A DNA stretch of 56,025 nucleotides. It comes from Nocardioides caeni (GTDB lineage: Bacteria; Actinomycetota; Actinomycetes; Propionibacteriales; Nocardioidaceae). Shown here one piece after another: positions 27,434 through 34,709 of the stretch. The position numbers were made by a program, and so were the translations under genes. Within the stretch, counting starts at the first letter, position 1. Each line of letters begins with the position of its first letter. The notes under the pieces are model-generated. The model saw nothing but the letters and a program-made list of their open reading frames with translations. It had not been told where the DNA came from and ran no database searches. The stretch lies in assembly GCF_004912195.1 (NCBI RefSeq), contig NZ_STGW01000008.1:1-56025 (forward strand), read 5' to 3'.

Positions 27434-28450
27434 ATGAGCGAGTCGCACCGGACGACGGTCTCCGTCAAGGACGTCGCCGCCGCTGCCGGCGTCTCGGTCG
27501 GCACCGTGTCCAACGTCCTCAACCGGCCGGAGAAGGTCTCCCCGGCCACGCTCGACCACGTCCAGGCGACCATCGCGCGACTGGGCTTCGTCCGCAACGA
27601 CGCCGCCCGTCAGCTGCGGGCCGGCAGCAACCGGTCGATCGGCATGATCGTGCTCGACATCCGCAACCCCTTCTTCACCGACGTGGCCCGTGGCGTCGAG
27701 GACCGACTCACCGCCCACCGTCGCCCTCTCATCCTGGGCAGCTCCGGCCAGGACGCGAGCCGCGAGTCGACGTACCTCGACCTCTTCGAGCAGCAGCGGG
27801 TGAGTGGTCTCCTGATCACCCCCGTCGGCAAGGTCCTGCCCCGCCTCCGGCGACTCCGCGAGCGCGGCACCGCCGTCGTCGTGGTCGACCGTCGCACGGG
27901 ATCGCGCGAGTTCTCCTCGGTGTCGGTCGACGACGTCCGCGGCGGACGGCTCGCCGGCCAGCACCTCGCCGCCGTCGGGCGACGGCGGATCGCCTTCGTG
28001 GGTGGGCCGGCCGACCTCACCCAGGTCCGCCACCGCCTGCGCGGGCTGCAGGAGTCGGTGCCCGCCGACGGCAGCCCGGTGCGGCACGTCGAGACGGCCG
28101 CGATGGACGCCGACGCCGGCCGTCGGGCCGCGGAGTCACTGCTCACCCTGCCCGCACCCGAGCGACCGGATGCGATCTTCGGCGCCAACGACCTCGTCGC
28201 CCTCGGCGTCCTGCAGGCCCTGACCCTCGCCGGGGTGCGGGTGCCCGACGACGTCGCCATCGTCGGCTACGACGACATCGACTTCGCCGCCTCCGCCGCG
28301 ATCCCCCTCACCTCGGTCCGGCAGCCGCGCGACGAGATGGGCGCCGTCGCCACCGACCTGCTCCTCGCCGCCATCGACGACCCCGCGGCCCGGGTGCGCG
28401 ACATCGTGCTCGAGCCCGAGCTCGTCGTACGCCGCTCCACGGGCGGCTGA
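27434..28450 (+). CDS. LacI-family regulator of rhamnose genes
   Basis: A 338-residue LacI/GalR protein. The N-terminal helix-turn-helix and hinge are clear: VKDVAAAAGVSVGTVSNVLN from residue 11, then RLGFVRNDAARQLRAG. The rest is a periplasmic-binding-like effector domain (IGMIVLDIRNPFFTDVARG; PDAIFGANDLVALGVLQAL; VAIVGYDDIDFAASAAIPLTSVRQP). It is divergent from the rhamnose operon, and two LacI-type operators sit between them, so it most likely represses rhaT-to-rhamnosidase genes and responds to L-rhamnose or a metabolite. It plays the part called RhaR in other LacI-regulated rhamnose systems; the effector is inferred. Confidence 0.9.
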   Translation: MSESHRTTVSVKDVAAAAGVSVGTVSNVLNRPEKVSPATLDHVQATIARLGFVRNDAARQLRAGSNRSIGMIVLDIRNPFFTDVARGVEDRLTAHRRPLILGSSGQDASRESTYLDLFEQQRVSGLLITPVGKVLPRLRRLRERGTAVVVVDRRTGSREFSSVSVDDVRGGRLAGQHLAAVGRRRIAFVGGPADLTQVRHRLRGLQESVPADGSPVRHVETAAMDADAGRRAAESLLTLPAPERPDAIFGANDLVALGVLQALTLAGVRVPDDVAIVGYDDIDFAASAAIPLTSVRQPRDEMGAVATDLLLAAIDDPAARVRDIVLEPELVVRRSTGG

Positions 28451-28499
28451 CCCGTCCGGTCATCGGGCTCGGCGCGGGGTGGCTGGCGCGCCGAGGGCA

Positions 28500-28608
28500 T
28501 GTAACACGTTGTTGAGCCACCTCCGGTGCCCGTGCCGGATGTACACGACCCGTGCGGCGGCCGAATTCCACGACACGGGTCGTGAAGGTCGGCCAACAAC
28601 GTGTTACA
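28500..28608. repeat. TGTAACACG element, copy A
   Basis: Outer inverted repeat TGTAACACGTTGTTG (28500-28514) and CAACAACGTGTTACA (28594-28608), 15 of 15 bp; inner inverted repeat CACGACCCGTG (28544-28554) and CACGGGTCGTG (28574-28584). A block CGGTGCCCGTGCCGG begins 24 nt from the left end. It lies between the convergent lacI-type and acyl-CoA dehydrogenase genes. A second copy of equal length is at 37854-37962. No target-site duplication seen. Confidence 0.8.
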
Positions 28609-28648
28609 GCGCCCCCAGCCGCCACCCACCCCACCCGCGCAAAATGAG

Positions 28649-28679
28649 ACCGGCCGCCTCCACGGGGGAGACGGCCGGT
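28649..28679 (-). terminator. Terminator of acyl-CoA dehydrogenase gene
   Basis: ACCGGCCG-CCTCC pairs with GGGAG-CGGCCGGT around a short ACG loop. On the minus strand the stem is followed by CTCATTTTG, a short T-run, as expected of an intrinsic terminator 14 nt past the stop at 28694. Confidence 0.75.
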
Positions 28680-28693
28680 TCGAGCAGGCTGGA

Positions 28694-29839
28694 TCACAGC
28701 CCCAGATCGCGGCCGATGAGCTCCTTCATGATCTCGTTGGAGCCGGCCCAGATCTTGGTGACCCGGGCGTCGCGCCAGGCGCGGGCGACACGGTATTCGT
28801 TCATGAAGCCGTAGCCGCCGTGCAGCTGGACGCAGTGGTCGAGGACCTCGGACTGCACCTGCGAGGAGAACCACTTGGCCTTGGCGGCGTCGATCGCGGT
28901 CAGCGTCTTCTGCGAGTGGTTGAGGACGCACTTGTCGATGTAGGCCTCGGCGGCCTCGATCCGGGTGACCAGGTCGGCCAGCAGGAACTTGTTGTGCTGG
29001 AAGGTGCCGATCGGGACGCCGAAGGCGTTGCGCTCCTTGGCGTAGTCGATGGTCTCGAGCAGGATCTGCTTGGCGTGGGCGATGTTGGCGACCGCGCAGC
29101 CGAGCCGCTCCTGCGGGAGCTTCTGCATCATGTGGATGAAGCCCATGTTGAGCTCGCCGATGATCTCGGCGTCGGTGAGGCGGACGTTCTCGAAGAACAA
29201 CTCGGCGGTGTCGGACTCCTCCATGCCGACCTTGTCGAGCTTGCGGCCGCGGGAGAAGCCCTCGGCGGTGGCCTCGATGCCGAAGAGGGTGATGCCCTTG
29301 GGGCCCTTCTCCGGGTCGGTGCGCACGGCGGTGACGAACAGGTCGCCGGAGTAGCCGTTGGTGATGAAGGTCTTGGAGCCGTTGATGACCCAGGAGTCGC
29401 CGTCGCGGACCGCGGTGGTCTTCAGGGCGGCGAGGTCGGAGCCGCCGGACGGCTCGGTCATGCCGATGCCGAGGACGATCTCGCCGGACGCGACGCCGGG
29501 GAGCCAGCGCTGCTTCTGCTCCTCGGTGCCGAGCTCGACGATGTAGGGGGCGGTGATGTCGGCATGGATGCCGTGGCAGGTCGGGTACGCCGCGCCGACC
29601 TTGGCGAGCTCCTCCTGGAGGACGGCGTTGAACCGGAAGTCGCCGGCGTCGGAGCCGCCGTACTCCTCGGGGACGCAGAGGCCGAGCAGGCCCTGCTTGC
29701 CCGCCTCGAGCCAGAACTCGCGCGGCAGCGCCTTGGCGGCGATGTGCTCCTCGACGTGCGGGAGCACCGATCGGTCCACGAACTCCTTGACGGATGCGCG
29801 GAAGGCCTCGTGGTCGTCGTCGTAGATCTCACGCTTCAT
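28694..29839 (-). CDS. Acyl-CoA dehydrogenase
   Basis: A 381-residue FAD-dependent acyl-CoA dehydrogenase of the usual length, catalysing alpha-beta dehydrogenation of an acyl-CoA. GIGMTEPSGGSDLAALKTTA and WVINGSKTFITNG are the two family signatures for FAD and substrate binding; QLHGGYGFMNEYRVARAWRD and KIWAGSNEIMKELIGRDLGL form the C-terminal signature region; a Glu in IWAGSNEIMKE is the likely catalytic-region residue. Chain-length preference cannot be read. ATG start at 29839 with TAATAT 7 nt upstream and no SD. Monocistronic with its own terminator. Confidence 0.94.
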   Translation of the reverse strand: MKREIYDDDHEAFRASVKEFVDRSVLPHVEEHIAAKALPREFWLEAGKQGLLGLCVPEEYGGSDAGDFRFNAVLQEELAKVGAAYPTCHGIHADITAPYIVELGTEEQKQRWLPGVASGEIVLGIGMTEPSGGSDLAALKTTAVRDGDSWVINGSKTFITNGYSGDLFVTAVRTDPEKGPKGITLFGIEATAEGFSRGRKLDKVGMEESDTAELFFENVRLTDAEIIGELNMGFIHMMQKLPQERLGCAVANIAHAKQILLETIDYAKERNAFGVPIGTFQHNKFLLADLVTRIEAAEAYIDKCVLNHSQKTLTAIDAAKAKWFSSQVQSEVLDHCVQLHGGYGFMNEYRVARAWRDARVTKIWAGSNEIMKELIGRDLGL

Positions 29840-29846
29840 GGACCCG

Positions 29847-29852
29847 ATATTA
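29847..29852 (-). promoter_or_regulatory. Putative -10 box (TAATAT), leaderless start
   Basis: On the minus strand TAATAT precedes the acyl-CoA dehydrogenase ATG by 7 nt (CGGGTCC). It is the best -10 match in the window and the most AT-rich spot in this gap. Confidence 0.55.
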
Positions 29853-29931
29853 CTCGCGAGTCACTTGGGTGTCGTTGTCGTCGGGCACAACGATTCGCCG
29901 CGCTGTTGGTGGCGAGCGGCCGGAGGGCCGG

Positions 29932-31731
29932 TCAGCCGCTCGGTTGGTAGTCGTCGAGGTCGAAGATCTCGTCCTCGGGCGGCGCGGTGATCTCGACGGG
30001 CACGTCGAAGGCGGAGAACTCGAAGGTGTCGAGCGCGCTCTCCTCGATGCGCATCACGTAGTGCGGCTCAGCGGTCCGGACGAAGACCACCTCGCGCTGG
30101 TCGCCCTCGGTCTGCTCGATCTTGACGGTGCGCTCGCCACCGACCTCCGCCTCCCCGAGGCTGGTCGTGTCGGCATCCTCCCGCCCGTCGCGCTCGAGGA
30201 ACTCGTCGAGGTCACAGAAGGCCTCGGTGCTCTCACGCAGCGAGTTCTCCATCACCCAGCGGTCACGGAGGATGTCGTGGGTCGCCTCGCTGGCGCCGGC
30301 TGCCGTCCAGTACGCCGCGTCCGCGCGGATGTAGACGTCGTCGGAGACCCGCAGCAGCTCGGCCACTCCCCCGGACTCGCCCGACGTCATGGTGCCCTTG
30401 CAGTCGCCGCGGGTCGTGGCGACGACGTCGACGATGAGCCGGTCCTGCCCGTCCTCGAACTGTCCGCGGATCCGGGCCGTCCTCACGACCGCCATCGCGC
30501 CCTCCGACGCGCGCAGGATGTCCTGGGGGTCCATCGCGAGGAAGTCCTCCTCCGCGGTCGTGGCCGGCTGCTCCGGATCGTCCGGCTGGTCCTCGGCGGT
30601 GACGACCGCGGCCGCGATCCCCACCCCCAGCGCGGTGAGCGCTGCGGCACCCGCCATCCACCACCACTTCCGGGAGGTACGACGCCCGGCCGGCGTCGCG
30701 CCGGACAGGAATCCGGGCGACGTCGGAGCGGGTGTCGGCGACGGCGTCGCAGCGGGTGTCGGAGAGGCCGGGTTGATCCCACCCGGCGTCGGCGACCACG
30801 GCACCGGCGGCCGGGTGCCGGGGCCGGTCGGCCGCGGCCGGAGTGCCGTCGCAGCGGGCTCGACCGCCGCGGCGGTGGCGGGCAGCCGCAGCGCCGCCTG
30901 CAGGTCGGCCCTCATCTCCGCGGCGCTCTGGTAGCGCTCGGCGGCCTCCTTGGCCATCGCCGTGCGCAGGATCCGGTTGGCCGCGTTGACCATCGGGCTG
31001 GTGCCGGGCAGCTGCGGCACCGGCTCGCGGACATGGGCCGCGACGAGCTGGTACTCCGAGACGCCCTGGTAGGGCGGGCGGCCGGTCAGCGCGACCCAGA
31101 GCACGCAGCCGAGGGCATAGATGTCAGTCGTCGGGCCGGCCACGGCGCCACCGTGCAGCTCGGGCGCCATGTAGGAGGGCGTCCCGGCGGTCGACGAGGT
31201 CAGCCGGGTCGCGGCGGCGTTGATCCGGCGGGCGATCCCGAAGTCGGCGAGATAGGCGCGCAGCGCGCCGGGCCGGCGTCGTACGAGCACGTTGCCGGGC
31301 TTGATGTCGCGATGCACCAGCCCGGCGTCGTGCGCGTCGGCGAGGCCGCTCGCGACCTGCTCGATGATCTCGAGGGCCTGGGCGACCGGGAGCGTCCCGG
31401 AGCCGCGGATCAGCTGGCCGAGGTCGCCGCCGGGGATCAACTGGCTGGCGATGTAGAGGTTGCCGTCCTCCTCGCCGTGGGCATAGACCGCGACGACGTG
31501 GGCCGACTCCAGCGAGGCCTGGGCGCGCGCCTCGCGGGTGAACCGCTCGCGGAAGTCGGCGTCGTGGGCGAGGTGGGGCGAGATGACCTTCAGCGCCACC
31601 TCGCGACCGAGGTTCTCCTCCATCGCGCGATAGACCACACCCATCCCGCCCTGGCCGAGCTGCTCCACGATGAGGAACCGCCCGATCCGGGCGCCCGGTG
31701 CGGGATCGCCGGGAGCCGAGGGAGGGTGCAC
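29932..31731 (-). CDS. Receptor Ser/Thr protein kinase with LprG/LppX-like outer domain
   Basis: A 599-residue transmembrane kinase. Kinase domain: GQGGMGVVY loop (26-34), Lys48, HRDIKPGN (Asp142), DFG (163-165), SSTAGTPSYMAPE. A Pro/Thr-rich linker (about 285-345) leads to a single membrane helix (356-377). The roughly 215-residue outer part has no PASTA repeats; its pattern (ILRASEGAMAVVRTARIRGQF, SGGVAELLRVSDDVYIRADAAYW) resembles the LprG/LppX lipoprotein fold, inferred by eye. The start is GTG at 31731, with TAGAAC 7 nt upstream; the longer frame from 31857 crosses the divergent promoter region. Likely senses an envelope lipid or glycolipid signal. Confidence 0.88.
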   Translation of the reverse strand: MHPPSAPGDPAPGARIGRFLIVEQLGQGGMGVVYRAMEENLGREVALKVISPHLAHDADFRERFTREARAQASLESAHVVAVYAHGEEDGNLYIASQLIPGGDLGQLIRGSGTLPVAQALEIIEQVASGLADAHDAGLVHRDIKPGNVLVRRRPGALRAYLADFGIARRINAAATRLTSSTAGTPSYMAPELHGGAVAGPTTDIYALGCVLWVALTGRPPYQGVSEYQLVAAHVREPVPQLPGTSPMVNAANRILRTAMAKEAAERYQSAAEMRADLQAALRLPATAAAVEPAATALRPRPTGPGTRPPVPWSPTPGGINPASPTPAATPSPTPAPTSPGFLSGATPAGRRTSRKWWWMAGAAALTALGVGIAAAVVTAEDQPDDPEQPATTAEEDFLAMDPQDILRASEGAMAVVRTARIRGQFEDGQDRLIVDVVATTRGDCKGTMTSGESGGVAELLRVSDDVYIRADAAYWTAAGASEATHDILRDRWVMENSLRESTEAFCDLDEFLERDGREDADTTSLGEAEVGGERTVKIEQTEGDQREVVFVRTAEPHYVMRIEESALDTFEFSAFDVPVEITAPPEDEIFDLDDYQPSG

Positions 31732-31738
31732 GCCCTCT

Positions 31739-31817
31739 GTTCTACCCGACAACGGTGACGAATGCGTGGCCTGCTCGCCGGCGAAACCCGTCGGTGCGGC
31801 CGAGCACGTCCTACGAT
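31739..31817. promoter_or_regulatory. Divergent leaderless promoters
   Basis: In the 92-bp gap between the Ser/Thr kinase (-) and the histidine kinase (+), the minus strand has TAGAAC (complement of 31739-31744) 7 nt before GTG, and the plus strand has TACGAT (31812-31817) 6 nt before ATG. Neither start has an SD. Confidence 0.45.
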
Positions 31818-31823
31818 CGCGCC

Positions 31824-34022
31824 ATGGCGTGGGGAGCGGGCGTGACCACCAGCCCACGGCCGCTCCGTCTGCGCCAGCTCACGGGGGCCGTCGAGCGCGG
31901 TCTGCAGCTGGCCGTCGGCCTGGTCCTCCTGGTGTCGGTGAGCGCGTTCGCCCTGTCCTACGCCCAGTGGTCGTCGTACGACGGCCAGCGGGCCGTGTTG
32001 GCGATCACGATCGTGCTCGCGGTGGGTCTGGCCGGGATGCACTGCGTGCAGCGCCGCCCTCGTGGGTGGGACCTCGCCGCATGCCAGGTGGCGATGATCG
32101 GCGGCGTGCTGTTGCGGGGCGACGTGACTCCGGAGCCCGGCACGTCGGAGTCACCCGTGATCCACCTGATGGCGCCGATGCTGATGCTGGTGCTGCGCCC
32201 GGGGCAGCGGCCGGTCGCGGCGATGGTCGCGACGACCGTGGCGTTCATCGGAGCCCGCTGGGCCATCGGCGGCGAGGACAGCCTGCTCGCCGCCGCCCAG
32301 GAGACGCCGGCGGTCCTGGGCGCGGGGCTCGCGGTCCTCTATCTCGCGAGCCGGATCCGAGCCGCCGCCCGCGCGGCCGAGCAGACCCTCCGGGATCGGC
32401 GCGACGCCCACGTGGCCCGGCTCTCGGCCGCGGAGGTCGACGCGGTGGCGTTCATGCACGACGACCTGATCCCGACGCTGCTCGCCGTGGCGTCGATCCC
32501 CGACGATCCGGTCACGCTGACCGCCGTCGGACATGCTCTCGAGCGGATCGAGGAACGGCCGCCGGGGCCGGCGCCGCGCGACCTCGCGGTCGCGCTGCGG
32601 GCCGTGTGCGAGCGGGAGGGCCTGATCGCGGTCTTCGACATCAGCGGCGTGCGCTGGAGCCTGCCCGAGGGCGTGGGCGACGCCCTGCTGGGCGCGGCCG
32701 GCGAGGCCCTGCGCAACGTGGCGCGGCACAGCGGCCAGCAACGGGTGGAGGTCACGGTCCACCGTCGTCCCGGCAGCATCATGATCCGCATCGCCGACCC
32801 GGGGGTCGGGTTCGAGGCCGGTCCCGGGGTCGGGCTCCGGGTCGCGGTGACCGAGCGGGTCGCGGCGGTCGGCGGCGTCGCCCGGGTCCACAGCGTGCCG
32901 GGCGACGGGTCCACCGTGGAGCTGACCTGGCGCAGCCGGCGACTGGCACGACTGCTCGGGCTCACCGACGACCGCGAGCAGCTCATCCGCGCGGCCATCC
33001 CCCAGCCGGGCCGCGTGGCCGCGGCCGCGGGATCGATCTTCGGGCTCGGATACGGCGGGCTGGCCGCCCAGGTCGCCCTCGACACCGGTCCCCAGCCGTG
33101 GTGCTGGGCCGGCGCCGGCGTCGCGATCGCCCTCGCCGGCGTGGTGGTGGCCCGGATGGGGCGCCGCACGGTCCCCGTCGTGGTGCAGGTGGCCGTCGCC
33201 CTGCTGACGGCCACGATGCTGGCCGTCGCACTGCCCACCGTCTCCGACGGGGGGCTGCGGGGCACGGGCGCCTGGCTGGTCGGCTTCAGCGCCCTGCCGC
33301 TGATCGCGCTGGCCTGGGTGACCCCGATCCGGATGATGGTGCTCCTCCTCGCGCCGTCGACGGTCGTGACGGCGGTCGTGGGCCTCGGGACCGACCTGGC
33401 CACGGCCGACGTGCTCCACCTGGTGCTGCCGCAGCCGCTGACCGTCCTGTTCGTCTCCGTCCTCGCCGCCACCTGTCTGCACACCGGCAGCGAGCTGGTC
33501 GACGTCGACGCAGCGCCGGAGCCCGACTGGAGCTCCTCGCTGGATGCCCAGCTGGGCGCGTTGATCGTGCCGGTGCGGCAGATGCTGCGGCGAGCCGCCG
33601 CGCGACAGCTCCTCCCGACCGATGCCGGTGAGGCGACCCTCCTCGCCCGCTCCGTGCGCGACTGCCTCTATCTGCCGGGCGTCGAGCATGCCGACCTGCG
33701 GGCCGAGCTCGCTGCGCTGCGCGGCTCAGGTGCGCGCGTGGAGGTGATCTTCGCCGACCGTCCCGTCGGCACGCGGACGCTCGCCAACGCCCTCGCCGCC
33801 CTGAGCGGCGCAGGATGTCAGCAGGTCACGATCTCCGGCGGCGACGACGAGGTGCGGGTCGTGGTGGTGCCGGGCCTCGTCGGGGACGACGCGGCCCGGG
33901 TCACACGATCGATCTCGATCTCGTGGCAGACGCTGCTCGAGCCGGAGGCGACGGTGCTGACCGGTCCCCCCGACCTGGCGCGCGTCATTCGTCGAGGTGC
34001 CCGTCGGCCCGCGCCCGGCTGA
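31824..34022 (+). CDS. Histidine-kinase-like membrane protein with duplicated module
   Basis: 732 residues. Four or five N-terminal membrane segments (about 28-175) precede a dimerisation region with FMHDDLIPTLLAV (His212, like the HD-x-L motif of NarL/DesK-type kinases) and an ATPase domain: EALRNVARHS (N box, Asn298), DPGVGF (325-330), GVGLRVAV. Unusually, a second membrane block follows (about 405-550), then a cytosolic C-terminal module where TLANALAALSGAGCQQVTIS (652-671) mirrors the N-box strand pattern but lacks the Asn and Gly motifs. The second half looks like a decayed copy. The ATG at 31824 is leaderless (TACGAT-6-ATG). Likely partner: the regulator encoded opposite at 33985-34623. 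Confidence 0.82.
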   Translation: MAWGAGVTTSPRPLRLRQLTGAVERGLQLAVGLVLLVSVSAFALSYAQWSSYDGQRAVLAITIVLAVGLAGMHCVQRRPRGWDLAACQVAMIGGVLLRGDVTPEPGTSESPVIHLMAPMLMLVLRPGQRPVAAMVATTVAFIGARWAIGGEDSLLAAAQETPAVLGAGLAVLYLASRIRAAARAAEQTLRDRRDAHVARLSAAEVDAVAFMHDDLIPTLLAVASIPDDPVTLTAVGHALERIEERPPGPAPRDLAVALRAVCEREGLIAVFDISGVRWSLPEGVGDALLGAAGEALRNVARHSGQQRVEVTVHRRPGSIMIRIADPGVGFEAGPGVGLRVAVTERVAAVGGVARVHSVPGDGSTVELTWRSRRLARLLGLTDDREQLIRAAIPQPGRVAAAAGSIFGLGYGGLAAQVALDTGPQPWCWAGAGVAIALAGVVVARMGRRTVPVVVQVAVALLTATMLAVALPTVSDGGLRGTGAWLVGFSALPLIALAWVTPIRMMVLLLAPSTVVTAVVGLGTDLATADVLHLVLPQPLTVLFVSVLAATCLHTGSELVDVDAAPEPDWSSSLDAQLGALIVPVRQMLRRAAARQLLPTDAGEATLLARSVRDCLYLPGVEHADLRAELAALRGSGARVEVIFADRPVGTRTLANALAALSGAGCQQVTISGGDDEVRVVVVPGLVGDDAARVTRSISISWQTLLEPEATVLTGPPDLARVIRRGARRPAPG

Positions 34023-34623
34023 TGAGGCCGTGCACGTTGCCGGTGTCGACCCCGCCGTCGCGGTAGGACCGTGCGGCGCGCGCCAGGTGCTCGCGCACCG
34101 TCACCTCGCTGATCCCGAGGTCGCGGGCGACGAGGCGATAGGGCAGCCCGGTGCTCACGGCCTGGAGGATCTCGATCTGCCGGGTCGACAGCCGGGTGGC
34201 GAGGGTCTCGTCGGTCAGCAGCATCGCTGCCAGCTGGCTGGAGCAGGCGAGCTCACCCGCGACGACGTCGCGGATCGCCTGGGCGATCGTCTCGATCGGG
34301 TCGACCTTGAGCACCAGCCCGGCAGCGCCTGCTGCGATCGCGCGGCGGACCGGGACGGGCCGCTCCTCCGCCGTGAACAGCAGGACGACGAGCCCGTTCT
34401 CGATCAGCCGCGCCACGGCCACCTCGACCGGCGCCTGCTCGGGGATCCTCATGTCGAGGAGGACGACGTCGAGCCCCGCCTCCTGCCCCGCAGCCTTCTC
34501 CAGCAGCTCGTCGACGGAGCCCGCGATCGCCACCAGCGACATGTCCGGCGCAGCCTGCGCCAGCGCAGCAGCCACCCCGGCCAGCACCACGGGGTGGTCG
34601 TCGATCGCCCCGACGCGGATCAT
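33985..34623 (-). CDS. LuxR/NarL-family response regulator
   Basis: 212 residues. Receiver domain: acidic pocket Asp8-Asp9 (AIDDHP), phospho-acceptor Asp57 (LLDMRIPE), Thr84 and Lys106 (LVLKVDP). C-terminal LuxR-type helix-turn-helix: LSTRQIEILQAVSTGLPYRLVARDLGISEVTVREHL. The ATG at 34623 was chosen; an in-frame GTG 9 nt upstream is possible. Its last 38 nt overlap the end of the histidine kinase gene on the other strand. It is the obvious partner of that kinase, though the two are convergent rather than in one operon. Confidence 0.9.
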   Translation of the reverse strand: MIRVGAIDDHPVVLAGVAAALAQAAPDMSLVAIAGSVDELLEKAAGQEAGLDVVLLDMRIPEQAPVEVAVARLIENGLVVLLFTAEERPVPVRRAIAAGAAGLVLKVDPIETIAQAIRDVVAGELACSSQLAAMLLTDETLATRLSTRQIEILQAVSTGLPYRLVARDLGISEVTVREHLARAARSYRDGGVDTGNVHGLISRARADGHLDE

Positions 34624-34709
34624 CGTTCCCACACCCAGCAGTATGCCGACACCGGCGCCCTCGGCACGGCCGTTCGGCAGAACTCGTGCCGGCCCCGGGC
34701 CCGGGGAGG

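Noticed and set aside
28500..28514. KstR-like or other TetR site in TGTAACACGTTGTTG next to the acyl-CoA dehydrogenase
   Set aside because: It lies downstream of both flanking genes, the palindrome is imperfect (TNNAACNNGTTNNA not fully met), and a second copy occurs between unrelated genes; a dispersed repeat explains it better.
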